From contig JANTQA010000070.1 of assembly GCA_027625915.1 (NCBI GenBank), forward strand, positions 6,453,001 through 6,517,000: DNA of 64,000 nt, in the 5' to 3' direction. This stretch comes from Anaeramoeba flamelloides (taxonomy: Eukaryota > Metamonada > Anaeramoebidae). A program made the translations under genes and the position numbers. Under the pieces are notes generated by a model. It ran no database searches. It had not been told where the DNA came from and was given only the letters and a program-made list of their open reading frames with translations. The first letter of the stretch is position 1. Every line of letters starts with the position of its first letter. Shown in pieces: positions 33,916 through 46,938 of the stretch.

Positions 33916-34383
33916 AACAAAAAAAATATTCAAATGTTTAAAATAAACCAGATTAAAAAGAAAAAAGAAATTAGAACAATTATACAATTGCCCCCCAAAT
34001 TCGCATCCTTTACCAACAATTAAAAGAAAAAAAAATCAAAATTAATTTAGGTATGGTTTTGGGGTTTCTTAATTAACAATAGAATGGTATTTTAAGTATT
34101 TTTTACAAATTACTTCTTAAAAACTGAATTTTAATTTTTTTTTATTTTTTTGATTTTTTTTATTTTTTCTTGTTGATTTTTTTTATTTTTGTTCTTTTGA
34201 CAACGAAGAAAATTTAGGTATATAATTCTTCTCTCAATACCCCCGGAATCTATTATTTTGTATTTAAATTTCCGAAAATAGCATTTATAAAAAATATCAT
34301 ATAAGATATAATTTACGCCAGTTTGATAATTAGAATAAAAAATTTGTAGATTTTTTTTTTTTTTTGATAGTTTACACTTTTTT
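33160..34383. other. AT-rich gap with (TA)n and long A/T runs
   Basis: A (TA)16-type tract lies at about 33427-33458 and a 30-base A run near 33882-33910. No gene recognised. Confidence 0.5.
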
Positions 34384-34411
34384 TGTTGTCTTAAAAGTGA
34401 AACTGACTGTA
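34384..34411. repeat. Fragment of the 200-bp boxed element (right end)
   Basis: GTCTTAAAAGTGAAACTGACTGTA matches the right terminus of the boxed family. The rest of the copy is not recognisable. Confidence 0.6.
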
Positions 34412-35789
34412 TATAAACTATAATTTAAAATTTTCCACACTGGTAAAACGTTCCAAACAACTACAATAATACAATTTCATTCAAATGGGAAATAATTTTG
34501 ATTTTTGTAAAATATGAAAATCATTTTTTCTTCTTTTAGTTTTTGCTTTCATTTCATTTTTTTGAATTAAGTAACTTGTTTTGTTCAATCAATTTTTTTA
34601 AAACAATTGATATTATGTTAAAGATGAGTTATTCAAAATAGAAGAACTCAAATAAAATTATTTAATTAAATATAACCATTTGATCGATCAATATTCCTGA
34701 TAGAATTTAAACAAATTTAGTCAATGATTTTTTTGGTTTTAATCTCTCCAAAATTTTTAACACAAACTTGATTTATTAGTCTTGATAATTATTTATTTTT
34801 TGTTTTTTGAGTATTGTGATTTATAAATAAGTGTTGAAATTTCAATTAGCGAATGATTCTAATTTGATATAACTTCTTGAATTGATTAAATAATTTTTTT
34901 TTCACAAATCGAATTTTGGTGTGTTAAAAATTTCGAATTGGGGTTTATATATATTATTTACATTCTGTTTTCCAAATATCAGTTTCACAAAATTCCACTA
35001 CACGGTAAAAACTCTAAGAGATAATTCAGTTCAAGTATCCGCTATATAGAGTCTGTAAATTGAAAAGTTCATTTCATGTTAATTGGTTTAAAACCACAAT
35101 AATTTACCCCTTTTCAATGCATTTAAGTTGAATTTATTCAATATCTAATCCTGAATGAGATGATAAATTCGGAGTATAGATTATTTTATCCCTCTTACAA
35201 CATATAAATATATAAAAACAAGAAGGGTACAATATGGAAAACCCAAGAAAAGAAATTTGGAAAAGGAAAAGACTCTAAAAAGAATATTAAAAGGGTTTTT
35301 TTTCTTTAATTTGTGGTTTTCTTTTTTTTCAAGATAGTTTCAAAAACGAGATTTTTTTCTGCGCACTTAATTGATCTTTGGCTTATTTTTTTATTGTTTA
35401 ATAATCAAGGATTCCTTTTAACTTTTCAAAAAGGATTAAAAGAAATATTTTATAGACACTTGAAATATTCATCTTTTAATATATTTCACAAAAGACCATG
35501 GGTTTTGTTTATTTACACATTAAAAATATAATGCAAATTATTAATCAAAGGAATATTATAAGTTACGGATAAGTTAAGATGTTCTCTCAAAATTTAATAT
35601 ATTATAGTTAAAATTGGATTTATTGAAAATTTTGTAATTTGATTTTTTTTTGGACTTTTTACTTTTCTAGAATTATTTTTATTAAGTTGTTTGGGTTTCC
35701 ACGTTTTTTTTTTCAGTTTTTTTTTAAGTTGGGGGGTAAAGGAAGAAAATAACCGTAAAGGGATCGTTAAACTTTTTAAAGTTGGATAA
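34412..35789. other. AT-rich gap
   Basis: No gene, RNA or repeat that I can support. Confidence 0.4.
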
Positions 35790-35988
35790 TACAGCCAATT
35801 CCACTTTTAAGACACAATCTTCAATGAAAATTAACACACAATAAAAATCCCAAATTACGGAACAGAACTCAGATTCTAGTAAAGTAATGCGTTTTAGAAG
35901 AAAAAATCAATTTTTGCGCCTTATTTTGGATTTTTTTGTTCCTTAAATTTGGTTGAAAATTTGGTACTTAAATTTAAAACCGACTGTA
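35790..35988. mobile_element. 200-bp inverted-repeat element, boxed family, copy 3
   Basis: TACAGCCAATTCCACTTTTAAG at left, TTAAAACCGACTGTA at right. Boxes have decayed (AAGACAC, GCGCCTT, GTTCCTT). Diverged copy. Confidence 0.75.
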
Positions 35989-36110
35989 TTTTATTTTGAT
36001 ACGATAAGGGTTTTGGAAAATAAATAGGAAAATATTTTCATTTTCATATTCCTTATTTTCATATTATGAAGAGGTGTTTTCAATAATCAAGTTGATGTTC
36101 AAGACCCAAT

Positions 36111-36511
36111 TACAGTCAATCCAAATCTACCGTGAAATTTTATCAATATCAAATTTTGATGTTGATATAACTTTTTAAAAAGTTCAATATGAGAATAATA
36201 AAGCTCATATTGAAAAAAAAATTCCTAAAGGAGACAATATTCCAAAATTTTTTCTGATTTTCAAAAAATAAATTTTCAGATCCCAAAGTGACTCAAACAT
36301 TAAAAATTCATTAAGAAACAGCATAAAATCTCCTCTAAAAAATGTATTTATTTTTCGATCACATTAGAAAAACATTTTGCATATCAACTCATTTATGAAA
36401 AAATATTTTTAATATAAGCTTTCTTATTCTTATATTCTTAGAATTAAAAATCTATAACAACATCAAAATTTGATATTGATAAAAATTCATGGTAGCCTTG
36501 GAACAGCTGTA
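36111..36511. mobile_element. 0.4-kb inverted-repeat element, TACAGYCATTCCAA family, copy 1
   Basis: Left TACAGTCAATCCAAATCTACCGTGAAATTTTATCAATATCAAA; right (inverted) TTTGATATTGATAAAAATTCATGGTAGCCTTGGAACAGCTGTA. TA at both edges. Inner hairpin-forming block CTCATATTG / CAATATGAG. Confidence 0.75.
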
Positions 36512-36579
36512 AAAAAAAAAGAAATTGAAAATAAAGTCAAAAATTTCCCCATTGGTGTCTTGTGCCTCTTATTTTAGAT

Positions 36580-36965
36580 ACAGTAAATTTTATTTACAAT
36601 ATCAAAATTTGGTGTTGATGTGAATTGTTAAAAATTTGAAAAAGAGAATAAGAAAACTTATATTGAAAAATTTTTTCATAAATGAATTATTATAAAATAT
36701 AATTATATGATTGATCAAAAATAATTCATTTTTTTGAACAGGAAATTTTCTGTACTTTTTCAGAAAATTTTCTATGTTTAAAGTCATTTTAGGTTTTGAA
36801 AATTGATTTTTAGAATATCAGAAAAAAATTGTGAATAATTTCTCATCTATTAAAAAATTTTTAAATATAAGTTTTCTTATTCTCTTTTTCAACTTTTTAA
36901 TAATTCGTATCAATACGAAATTTTGGTATTGAAAAAAAAAGATCAAAGTAGCCTCACAAAGACTA
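36580..36965. repeat. Diverged relative of the preceding element
   Basis: TACAGTAAATTTTATTTACAATATCAAAATTTGG at left, inverted GAAATTTTGGTATTGA near 36920 at right. An inner pair AATAAGAAAACTTATATTG / AATATAAGTTTTCTTATT is strong. Confidence 0.55.
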
Positions 36966-37093
36966 TTGAAAATTGAATGGGGGTAAAAGCTTAATTGATT
37001 ATCTTTTTCCAGTTCATCAATATTTCTTTCCAGTTAAGATTATTAGTTAACTGGATAAAACATTGATGTGTGGTATATATATATATATATATA

Positions 37094-37611
37094 TACAGCC
37101 ATTCCAACCCTACCGTGAAATTTGACAGACATAGAAAATTCATTTTCTATCTCACACTTTCATTTCTATCACAGGATTTTATGGTCGTGTGATAGCCTAT
37201 TACAAACAGTGAAATTTTATAAGAAAGCAAAAATTTCTCATAGAGAAAAAATTTAAATTTGAATTTTTCACTTCAACCTTATCTATGATCAACAATTTCC
37301 AAAAATTTTTCAATTTTTTTCATGATCCTCAATTTCTAAACACCTAAAAATCAAAAGGCAGGACCATTTTAAAGAAATTACTAAATTCGATCTCCATTCT
37401 TGGGAATCTTTTGTTTTAGATTTTTGAATTTGTTTCATAAACAACAAGATTTTTTTCTCAGTTTGATTCACATAAGAATTTTTTAAAAAAAACTATGTCA
37501 AACCATAAAATCTGTAATAGCGTATAATAGAAGATTTTTTTTTTTTTGTGTTTAACAGAGACAAAAAAGTTAATTTCTTATCTGTCAAATTTCAAGGTAG
37601 GGTTGGAACGG

Positions 37612-37616
<5 letters not shown>
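37094..37616. mobile_element. 0.52-kb inverted-repeat element inserted in a (TA)n tract
   Basis: Left TACAGCCATTCCAACCCTACCGTGAAATTTGACAG and right CTGTCAAATTTCAAGGTAGGGTTGGAACGGCTGTA are near-perfect 35-bp inverted ends. Both flanks are (TA)n (37074-37095 and 37615-37643), so it landed inside a dinucleotide repeat, as expected for an element that targets TA. Confidence 0.85.
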
Positions 37617-37646
<30 letters not shown>

Positions 37647-38139
37647 ACAAAATAAATAAATACTATTTTGATCACAAATTACATAATTATTCCTTTGAAA
37701 AAGATTTAAAAAAAAAAAGAAATAAAAAAAACAAGTGAAGAAGAAACAAAATTGATTAGCATTTATTTTCAAATACCAGCCAGTTTGCACCAGTAACAGT
37801 TCAAAAAATTAAATAAAATAACAAATTTAATGCAAATATATTTTGATATTTAACCTTTTAGGACTCTGCCCCTGGTTTTCTCACCAATTTAAAATTATAA
37901 AGTATAAAAAACTCAAAAAAAAAAAAAAAATTGATGTTAAATTTATTATTGGAATACAAAAAAAACTTTTTTTTAAAAAAATATGTTCATCACTCAATTG
38001 TGTTCAAAGCGAATAAAGAAAAAAAAGTGATTTTTAAATAAATAATAATAAAGAATTAATTAATAATTTTTACAAATATTTTTTAACATAATTAATAATT
38101 TGATTAATTATTTATTTTTATAAATGTTCATTTCTTTGT
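37617..38139. other. AT-rich gap 3' of the EEP enzyme gene
   Basis: Starts with the distal half of the (TA)n tract; the remainder is A/T runs including the presumed 3' UTR of the minus-strand gene. Confidence 0.45.
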
Positions 38140-38985
38140 TTATTTGTTGCTCTGCTCAAAAGACAATTTGGAGACCAAAGGCCTGTGATCAGATATACAA
38201 AATTCCTTTGGGAAATTTTCGTCTGATAGCCCCTTTGGCAAAAGATAAGAATTATTTGAAGAACATTTTGTGTTACATTTTGTTCCGGTTTTCAAGAAAA
38301 TGAAGTCTGTGCACACTTGTTCGGAACGATGATTTTGGTGTGTGACGTATGGCTCTCTTTTATTGGACTGTTCAAAGCAAGACTCAAACCCTTGGTTTTT
38401 GACGTGTCGATATACATTGTCGTGGATCAGATTAAAGTCGCCTGTAAAGATTACAGGAAGACTCTTTGAGGAGTTTATTCGCTTGGTCCATTTAATTATC
38501 CTTTTCACTTGCCAGAGCCTCAATTTTAATTCAAGCTTTGTGTGGGGGAATGTTAAATGGGTGTTGACAATCAAAAATTGCATCGAGGAATCGCTTTTAG
38601 ATTGTATGTGCGCAAGCAGTGCGACGCGGTAGCCTTCGTCATTGAGCTTTAAAGATTCAAAATCTAGAAGATTGTATGTGCTTTTCTTGACAAAGATCCC
38701 CAATCCGTCCATTCGGTTTGGCCTCTTGACACCGATCCCTTCATACCCCGTAAATTTTTGTTTCACTTTTTCCATAAAGAGCGTGTCAAACCAAAGCTCT
38801 TGAATGCAAAAGATGTCTGACTTTGTTTCTGAAAGAAGATCCAAGATATCGGTTTGTCGGCTTTTCCATAAGTCTGGCTTGGTCGATTCCCTTCCTGGGT
38901 TTAATCTCTTATAACAAGGCGCAAGGATGTTGAAAGTAGAAATTTTTAATGTGTTTTTGCTTTGTTCTGTTTTTGTTGTAGTCAT
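38140..38985 (-). CDS. Endonuclease/exonuclease/phosphatase (EEP) fold enzyme
   Basis: A 281-residue single-exon protein of the EEP (DNase I-like) superfamily, which hydrolyses phosphodiester or phosphate ester bonds with a divalent metal. Catalytic motifs visible: STFNILAP (Asn19), CIQELW (Glu63, metal-binding), VNTHLTF (His143), FTGDFN (Asp183, Asn185), TDFIF (Asp227) and SDHRPL (Asp266-His267). The sequence around LAPCYKRLNPGRES, the KRPNRMDGLGIF block and the NHR motif resembles plant At1g02270-type proteins and, more distantly, CCR4/nocturnin deadenylases and neutral sphingomyelinases. The substrate cannot be decided from sequence. No signal peptide or membrane segment. ATG context ATCAAAATG. 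A length of about 280 residues means the catalytic domain fills the whole protein. Confidence 0.92.
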   Translation of the reverse strand: MTTTKTEQSKNTLKISTFNILAPCYKRLNPGRESTKPDLWKSRQTDILDLLSETKSDIFCIQELWFDTLFMEKVKQKFTGYEGIGVKRPNRMDGLGIFVKKSTYNLLDFESLKLNDEGYRVALLAHIQSKSDSSMQFLIVNTHLTFPHTKLELKLRLWQVKRIIKWTKRINSSKSLPVIFTGDFNLIHDNVYRHVKNQGFESCFEQSNKREPYVTHQNHRSEQVCTDFIFLKTGTKCNTKCSSNNSYLLPKGLSDENFPKEFCISDHRPLVSKLSFEQSNK

Positions 38986-40589
38986 TTTGATCTGTGTTGG
39001 TTTTTATATTTGAAGAAAGACTCGAAAAATTAATAAAATTTAAAAAAAAAACAATAAAAATACAAGTTTGAAGAAAAGGTTAAAAAAAATGAAAAATTTA
39101 GTTGTTTTTTTTTTAAAAAATAAAAGGACTTATTGACTGAACGTTTTTTGGGATTAAGCATCCAAAACCTCAATTGTTTTTACCTTTTATGGAAAGATTT
39201 TTTTTCCAATAGTCTTTATTTTTTTATAAATTCGATCAAATTAAATCCTTTGATTAAAGAGCGACTGGCTCCTTTTTAACAAATTGAATAAATTTACTTT
39301 ATCATATCTACAAAAATAAAAGTAAAAAATAACAGGAAAATAAAAGTGATCAATATTATTTTTTATTGAAGAGCATTTAAATAAAATTTCCAAACGTTTC
39401 ACACAAAGTCAGCCATTTTTGGCAATTAGGTCTTAATTGAAAAATTAATAACCAATATTATTTTTACAATTTTACCTTTTTCTTATTCCACATATACTCA
39501 ATTTAAGTTGCTAAGGGTAGATAATAAAGACACACATACTACAACTTTATTTTATACAATTATTTTTGGTTTCATCATCTTTTATTCGAGTATCCCAACA
39601 TGTTTTTTGAAATTTTTAGTCCCCATGTCTTTTAGTCTTTTATATTTAACTGGATTTGAAAATAGTTATTTATTTTCAAACCTTTATTTTCCAGATATTT
39701 TCCAATTGGAAACATAAAAAAAGAATTGAATAATGTGAGTGGTACAGTCATCAAAAAGTTTTTTTGAAGTAGACAAAAGTGGAATAGTTTTTTCACAAAT
39801 TTTCTGATCAAAATGAGGGTTACAAATTGGAAAACCCATAAACGAAACCAAAAAAACTTAAACAAATTGATCATAATAATCTCATCAGAGCCCATTTTTT
39901 TTTAAAAATAATTATTTTGTACTTAATTTAAATTGAAAAATTACAAACAAACATGTTATTAAATCATTTCAATTTTTTCCAATCTCTGTCCAATTGTATA
40001 AAAATCGATCTTATATGACCAGTTGAAAAAAATAAATAAATTTTGTTTATTGATCGATTTTTGCAAAATAAAAAGGAAAAAATATTCACTCCTTTTTCAT
40101 TTTCCTGTTTCAAAGAAATCAGAAATTACAATCTAATTTGATAGAAAATTCTTTTTGTAAAAGAAAAATAAGTAAAAATCAAGTGAAAAGCTTTTCTCAT
40201 TTATTTTGTTAAAAATAACTTTTAAATTTTGAAAAGCAACATTCACAAAATACACACATACAAAGTAAAAAAATATGAATTACAACTCTTTGTCCATTGA
40301 AATAAGAAAAGATTTAAGGGACAAGTCATTAATTTTTGAAGATAATTTTTTTTGAGAAATGGAAGGAATAATTTTATTAAAATTTTTACTATTTCCCAAA
40401 TACATGTTATAAATAAATCTATAAGTGGTGTACTACTGATCCTCTCCAAAACCAACAATTAAAACAAGGACAATTTTAGAAAAAATCACAAAAGAGAAAC
40501 ATTCAATTCCCAATTTAAATGAGTGAAATATAATTTTGTAAATAACTCCCCAAGTTTTCACATTGTCACTCTTTGGTGATTTTGGAGAT
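38986..40589. other. AT-rich gap
   Basis: Several short frames (39508-39717, 39632-39895, 40243-40458) with no family features. A possible degraded 180-bp MITE at about 40060-40212 (CACTCCTTTTTCATTTTCC against AAGTGAAAAGC). Confidence 0.4.
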
Positions 40590-41517
40590 CTCAAAAATTT
40601 TTATTTTATATTTTTTTTTTATATTTTTCTTTTCTCAAATGTAGGGCATTATTGTTTCAAGAATGTTATAAATTCCTTTTTTTTTGACCCAAAACAGAGA
40701 GTTCTCAGCCTAACCACAAATTATATTAAATTGAATTAAATGGATTTTGTCATTTTCAAAAACTATTGGATTTTAATTGAAGAAATTTAACCCTTTTAAA
40801 AGTTAAAATGAGAGATGTTAATTCCTTTTATCAAATTTTGATTTTTTATAATATGGGTTTGCCTAAAAGTGTTTTTTTTTTCAATTTTAAATAATTTTTT
40901 TGAAATTTAGATACTATGAAATTTTTTTTTTCAATATCAATTTTTGATATTGATTTAGATTTTTAAAATGTTCAAAATGAAAATAAGAAATTTCATTTCT
41001 AAATTATAAGGTTCTTTTTTGTTACTTGATGGCAATAATTGAAAATAATGAGAGGTTGTATTTAAAAATCCCTTTACAGGTCTATTGATAAATAGAAATA
41101 GAATAATAATAAAAACAATTTTCTTGTTGAAAAGGGTGGTTAGATGTCATTTAATTTAACAAGGAAAACTCATATTACCAATCCAGTGAGGTTCTCAGAA
41201 ATGAAAGATAATTTTGAATTTTGAGTTGTTTTTTAATTTGGTAAATAGATTAGACCCCTTCCAAACAATGTATAGTTACAAAAATAAAAAAAAATATGAA
41301 TTTGAGAATAAAAGGAAAAAAAAAAAGAAAAATAAAAAAAGAATATAAAATTAAGATCTGAAAATACAATATATTTTTCAAAGTGTAATGCCATAAACAA
41401 AAATATTGTTTTAACTTAAGAGGCATGGTATGTTAAATGGCAATTTTGAGTATTTAAATCATTTTATTCGAATTTAGTTTAATAAAGATATTTGAAAATA
41501 AAATTTCCCTATTTTTT

Positions 41518-41519
<2 letters not shown>

Positions 41520-41558
<39 letters not shown>
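41520..41558. repeat. (TA)n microsatellite
   Basis: About 19 TA units inside the 2.6-kb inverted-repeat element. Confidence 0.9.
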
Positions 41559-41564
<6 letters not shown>

Positions 41565-42266
41565 ATTATCCACAAATAAAACATTATAGTTTAGTACTTG
41601 ATAAAATAAAATTTAATTAAAAAATTCTATCTAAAAAATAAAAAAATTCAAAATTTTAATCTTTATTGAGATATTTTACAAAAAAAAAAAAATTATTTAC
41701 AATTTGAATGAAATTGTATTAATGTGATTACTTCAACAATATTGAAAATTTTAAATTTTAGTAACGAATATTAAAACTTAAATATTTATATATTTTTTTT
41801 TAAAAATAATAAAATTTCATTTGTAATTCAATTTTAAATGAAATAAAAAAAAAATACCCAATAAATTTCTATTTCTCATTTAAGAAATTTGATTACATTT
41901 CCAAAATAAATATCTATTCTTGGATTTATTCATTTTTTTTTCGTTTTGTTTCAATTTATATCAATATTTTCTCACCCAAAAATCAGAAATATCCAAATTT
42001 CTTTGGTATATAGGATGAAGATCATTAATTTAGATCTTACCAAAAGAAAATTATTCATACTTGTAGTTAAAAATCAAATAAGTTAGATATTTTAGGCATA
42101 TATTCAATTTTTCAAAATTGGAATATTGATATTATTTTGAGTCTCTAAGTTATATAATACACACAAAGTTAGTATAATAAAAAAGCACAAATCAAATAAA
42201 CTAAAATATCAAATTAAGATCTTTTTCTTTTAAATTTTCTTGGTTTAAAAGCAAACTGTTTTCTTT

Positions 42267-43022
42267 GAGGGATTAGTGTATACCCTGGAGAAGCCGAGGG
42301 TTAAAGTATGTTGTTATTGGACATAACCAAATTCATACTTCATGGCTCAAATGTCTCTATAAAGTCGATTAGTCAAGTAGTAATATTTGTTGATCTCATC
42401 AATGAAAAATGATCTATGTATTAGTAAAAAACCCAACAATTTCAGAATAAAAAATGCATTTCGCCATAAATTTAAAGGTTGAATTGCCAATATTCAGACT
42501 ACAAAGCCACAAAATATCTTTCTTAAATTTATGGCAAAATGTAGATTAGTTACTCAAAAATTCGTTTTTTTTAAAAAATTAAATTATTAACCAAAAGATG
42601 ATTTTGACAAATTATTTCTGAAATTACGGAAATATATTGATGCTACAATTAACTTTATCAAAAAGCAAACAAAACTAATCAGTTTTTGGGCTTTTGTGTT
42701 GATGGTTCTTAAGTTAATCTTTGAAATTAAAAAAATATAAAAATAGTTACTTTTGGAAGTTCTAAATCTAACTTATTAAATACCAGAATACTGTATTTTG
42801 TGTTTCTATTTTTAGATTTGGAAAAGGAATTAAAAAAAATAATTTTTTCAAAATAAAACTTTTCTTATTGTGATTATTAGTAAAAAATGTAATAATTTAT
42901 TGTTCAATAAGATTTATAATAGATTTTTTTGAGCTATTCGAGCCATAGTGCACTAATATCATTTAGACCCAATTACAACATACTTTGATTATAGAGAAAT
43001 ATAGGGTGACGCTAATCCCTTA
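42267..43022. mobile_element. AAGGGATTAG-family element, third copy (intact length about 755 bp)
   Basis: Starts GAGGGATTAGTGTATACCC with AAAGTATGTTGTTATTGG and ends CATACTTTGATTATAG...GACGCTAATCCCTTA. Collinear with the inner copy at 27403-28385 but lacking about 230 bp of interior. Confidence 0.8.
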
Positions 43023-43180
43023 AGAACAAAATCTATTTAATTCAATTTAATATAATTTGTGGTTAGGTTGAGAACTCTCTGTTTTGGGTCAAAAAAAAAG
43101 GAATTTATAACATTCTTGAAACAATAATGCCCTACATTTGAGAAAAGAAAAATATAAAAAAAAAATAAAAAAAAATCACA

Positions 43181-46100
43181 GATCTGATACATAAAGTATT
43201 TCTGAAAATATTCCCGACTGGATTTCTCATTCCCTGCACTTAATAAATAATATTATTAGCTTGGTAAAGAATATCCATATTTTCTACTCTCAAGCAAGTA
43301 AAATCCAAGATATACCTTTGGCGTTTTTTTATTTTTTTACAAGCATTTCAAAATAGCTAAAGAAAATTAAATTAATGATATTTTGTATAAGATCATCACT
43401 ATTGCAATACATATTGAGTTTAAAAAACTTGGTAAAAAAAATTAAGTAAAAAGTAAAAAAAACTTTTTTAGGGTTCTTACAGGAAAAGAGAAAAGTAAAA
43501 ACAAAAAAAAAAAATGGTAAATTTTTTTAAATATATAATGTACTAGTTTTAATGAGACTAGAATTTCAACAAATACATTATTAATTTTTTTTAATTGTGG
43601 AAGAATTTTCTTAAAAAACATAATAAAAGGATATTTTTACAAATTCGACTTAAATGAATAGTGGTTCAAAAATAAAGAAATTTCCTCATTTTTCTCTATT
43701 TGTCAAAAAAAAAAGTAATTTCCACTATTGAAAATTAATTGTTTTATAATAACAACGTCCTGAACTTTTAGAAATGATTAAAAATAAAATGAACCAAGTG
43801 AATGTTATATTTAATTCTCAAAATATGACACTATAAACCCACAAATACCTCAAATATACTATTTTTTCTTTTTTATTATAAAGTACTTATCATAAAGTTA
43901 ATTTAATTTCTTCAACATGTAAGAAAAAATAAAGAGAAAGATTATTGCTGATAACTCAAAAAATCATTTTCAATTTCAGAATTGTTCAGCTCTCTAGGTT
44001 TTATAAATTTTTAATTTAGATTTTAGTTAATCCCCAAGATTCTGATTTAAAACTAATACGAAAAAAAAAAAAGTCAAAAGAGTTTCTAGAGTTAATGATA
44101 AAAGACCTTTCCATGTGTTCTCAATTGAATATTATTAGAAAATATCATAAATTATTGTATTTTGAAGATTTTCTATTAGAAAAGTTATTGATCATATACT
44201 TTTCGAGCTTTGCCTTGAATAGTCGCTAAATTTAAAAACAATTTTGTTTACCTCTTACAGAACTAATACTCCAGTTTCAAAAATAAAAAGAGAGTTTCAC
44301 ATTCTTATTAAACTCTGTAATCTTTTAAAATTTACTTGATATCAGATTAGTAGAAAGTAACAACGAGTATTTATGTTAATTGAAACTTTTAATGGTAAAT
44401 TTCGAAATTTTGATGGTAAAAATTGATTTTTGTAAATGACAAATAATTGAAAAGAAAAACGAAATTCGAAATCGTGCCAACTACTCTTTCCTTAACAATC
44501 TTTACAGAGAAAAATTATATGTTAGGTATTAAAAGTGGGATTACCACCATCAAATTTGGATCGTCCTAAAAGTACTAAATTTAAAAAAGAGATCTAACCT
44601 TTTGTGAAATAATACATGTTTTTCTATTTTATTATTTTACTAATGCTTTTAATGATGCTTTGTAAAATTTCTTGTTTATAGCCCTTATTTTTTAGGCTTA
44701 TTTTTAATATATTTGAGAAATAATAGGGTTTTTGGATGCATTAAATGGGATGTAATTCTATTGAGTCACCTATCCACAATAATAATAATATCAATTTTTT
44801 TTTGAGGTTTTGAAGTCCTTCTATACTGAGATATTACGATTTGAATTTTACATTTTCTTGGGTGTTTTATCTTATTAAAAAGAAAAAATTGCGAAAATCA
44901 AGTTTTCTCTTAAATTCAAAAAGATAATTGTACCAAAATTTTTTTTCTTTTTCTTGATTTATGTTTTTTTTCAAAATTTAAAAAAAACTCTATTTATCAA
45001 TCCAGATTCTTTTCTGTCTGCGTTCATTTTCAATTCCCTGCTATTTGTTAAAACTAATAATATAATATTATTCCAATACATGACTATAAAAAAAAAATAC
45101 TATTTTATAAAAAAAAAACAATAATTATTGATTATGAAAAACATTTAAATTTTTGAAAACACTAGGAGATGAGAAAACTAACTTTATTGTAAGAACCATT
45201 AAATAAACAATAGTCCACGAAAAACTCTCCCAAAAAAAAGCAGAAATTGTTGAGTAAATTTTCGGACTTTAAAAAATTTCTAAAATACTTTTTGAATAAT
45301 AACCAATAATTGTAATCAGATAGTTTTTCTAATTTATATTTTCTCGATTTACCAATGAGTTTTCTATTTGAAACAACAGTAATGTAACAAAATTTTCCTT
45401 CAACTTACAAAAAAAGTATTTATAAATCAAGATACTTTTCAAATTTTTAATTCTGAAAAGAAGCTTAAATTATTAATTTCCCTTGACAAAATTGAGAACT
45501 TAGGAGAATAATTTCTATGAATTCTTGAGAAGTGGTATTTTTGGATTTCTAAATGAAAAATTTAATCCTTTTTCTTTGGCAATTAAAAGTACCATCAAAT
45601 ATCGATGTAAAATTGGATACTAATTTTCAAATAGAATTTAGGTTCTGTTGAAAAACAAGAATGAAAAAAAACAGAACTTCAATTGAGGTAGAGGTTTCTT
45701 GAGATGAACAACGATATTTTTGATTCTTTTAGAAAGAAACAGTTGTGTTCTAAAGAAGCTCCAATCTACAAATTCTTTTCTAAAAAGTTGAATTTATTCA
45801 AATTTCTTTTTGTTTAAATTTTGAAAGCAAAAAGTTCAATAACAAAAATTTCTGTAAAATTGATATAATTATTTGAACCCTAATAAAGCACTCAAAATTT
45901 GACAAATTCTTGAATAAGGTCTTTTGAGAAATGATAAAACTAATTTCTAAGGAAATTTAGTTGAATCTTAAATCCTTTTGATCCCCTTGTTACAAAAAAA
46001 AATTCAAATAAATTCTCGAATTAATTTTCGAAAATTAGTTTAACGAATATTCAAAGGAAATTTCTTATTTTTTCACCGTAATTTAATAAAAACCACAAGT

Positions 46101-46938
46101 TCACATAACTGATACTGTTTCTCAAATTTTGAGAAACTAAAATCGTTTTGTAAAAAAAATAGAAAGTGAGAAACAACTTTTACAAAAAAAAGTAAAAATG
46201 CAGAAAAGTCCGATCCAAAACAAATGTTGGTCAAAACACAAAACTCAAACACTGAAAACATATCCTGAAAAAGATTGAAAAGAGTCAACTGATCAATTTG
46301 ATTTGTTCATTATTGAAAAAATTTTCCCTTTACTATCCAAAAAGAGAAAAACAATTCTCTTTTATCTTTTTATTCTACTAAAGATTCTGATTTCTAAAAT
46401 CCACAATTTGGAAAGTATTACTTGGTGATCGGGTCAATAAAAAGAGACTTTATAAAGATTTGTCAAAAATTACATCTTTTTTCTTTTCCTAAAAAGTTCA
46501 ATAAAACACTTGTTTTCATAAAAACCAAACAAGTAGCACACTGTAGAAACAAAAGGAAAAATTTAAAAGGAAAATCAACTTTTGGTACAAATAGATATTT
46601 TCAGAAAGAAAAAGCGAAAAGGGTCTTTCAAAAAATAACCAAATAACAAAATTTTATGGAAGCTTGAGAAAGTTGTATAAATGCCTTTAGGTTGTGTTTT
46701 AATTGATATTACTAAAAATAATTGTTTAACTCTTTTTCAAAATTGGGGTGTTAATAATTTTTTGAGTTGTGATTTCACTAATCTCGAATTTAGTTTAATC
46801 AAAAAATGTGATTAACTGAAAGAGGATTTGGCAAAAAGGTATTACAAAGATCAACAAAGGATAAAAACATTTTGGTTGTTTATTTTTTATTTTTTTTTTA
46901 TCCTTTCTTAATTTTTCTTGTTTTGTTTTAAAATACTA
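43181..46938. other. Long AT-rich gap before the pseudokinase gene
   Basis: No reading frame with family features, no inverted repeat that I could pair. Frames at 46073-46288 and 46422-46646 lack ATG-supported context and known motifs. Confidence 0.45.

Larger units (their letters stand above)
40590..43180. mobile_element. 2.6-kb element with about 150-bp inverted arms
   Basis: The left arm (40590-40748) includes TGTAGGGCATTATTGTTTCA and ACAGAGAGTTCTCAGCCTAA; both recur inverted in the right arm (43027-43180) almost unchanged. The interior holds a (TA)n tract (41520-41558) and a nested AAGGGATTAG element (42267-43022) lying directly against the right arm. No transposase frame is visible. Confidence 0.8.

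Noticed and set aside
35313-35531. 72-residue frame
   Set aside because: Phe/Ile/Leu-rich from T runs, with no conserved motif and no neighbouring exon.
44490-44600. Reading GLPPSNLDRPKSTKFKKEI, reminiscent of a Tc1 helix-turn-helix linker
   Set aside because: A short isolated match with no ends, no catalytic blocks and no repeats around it.
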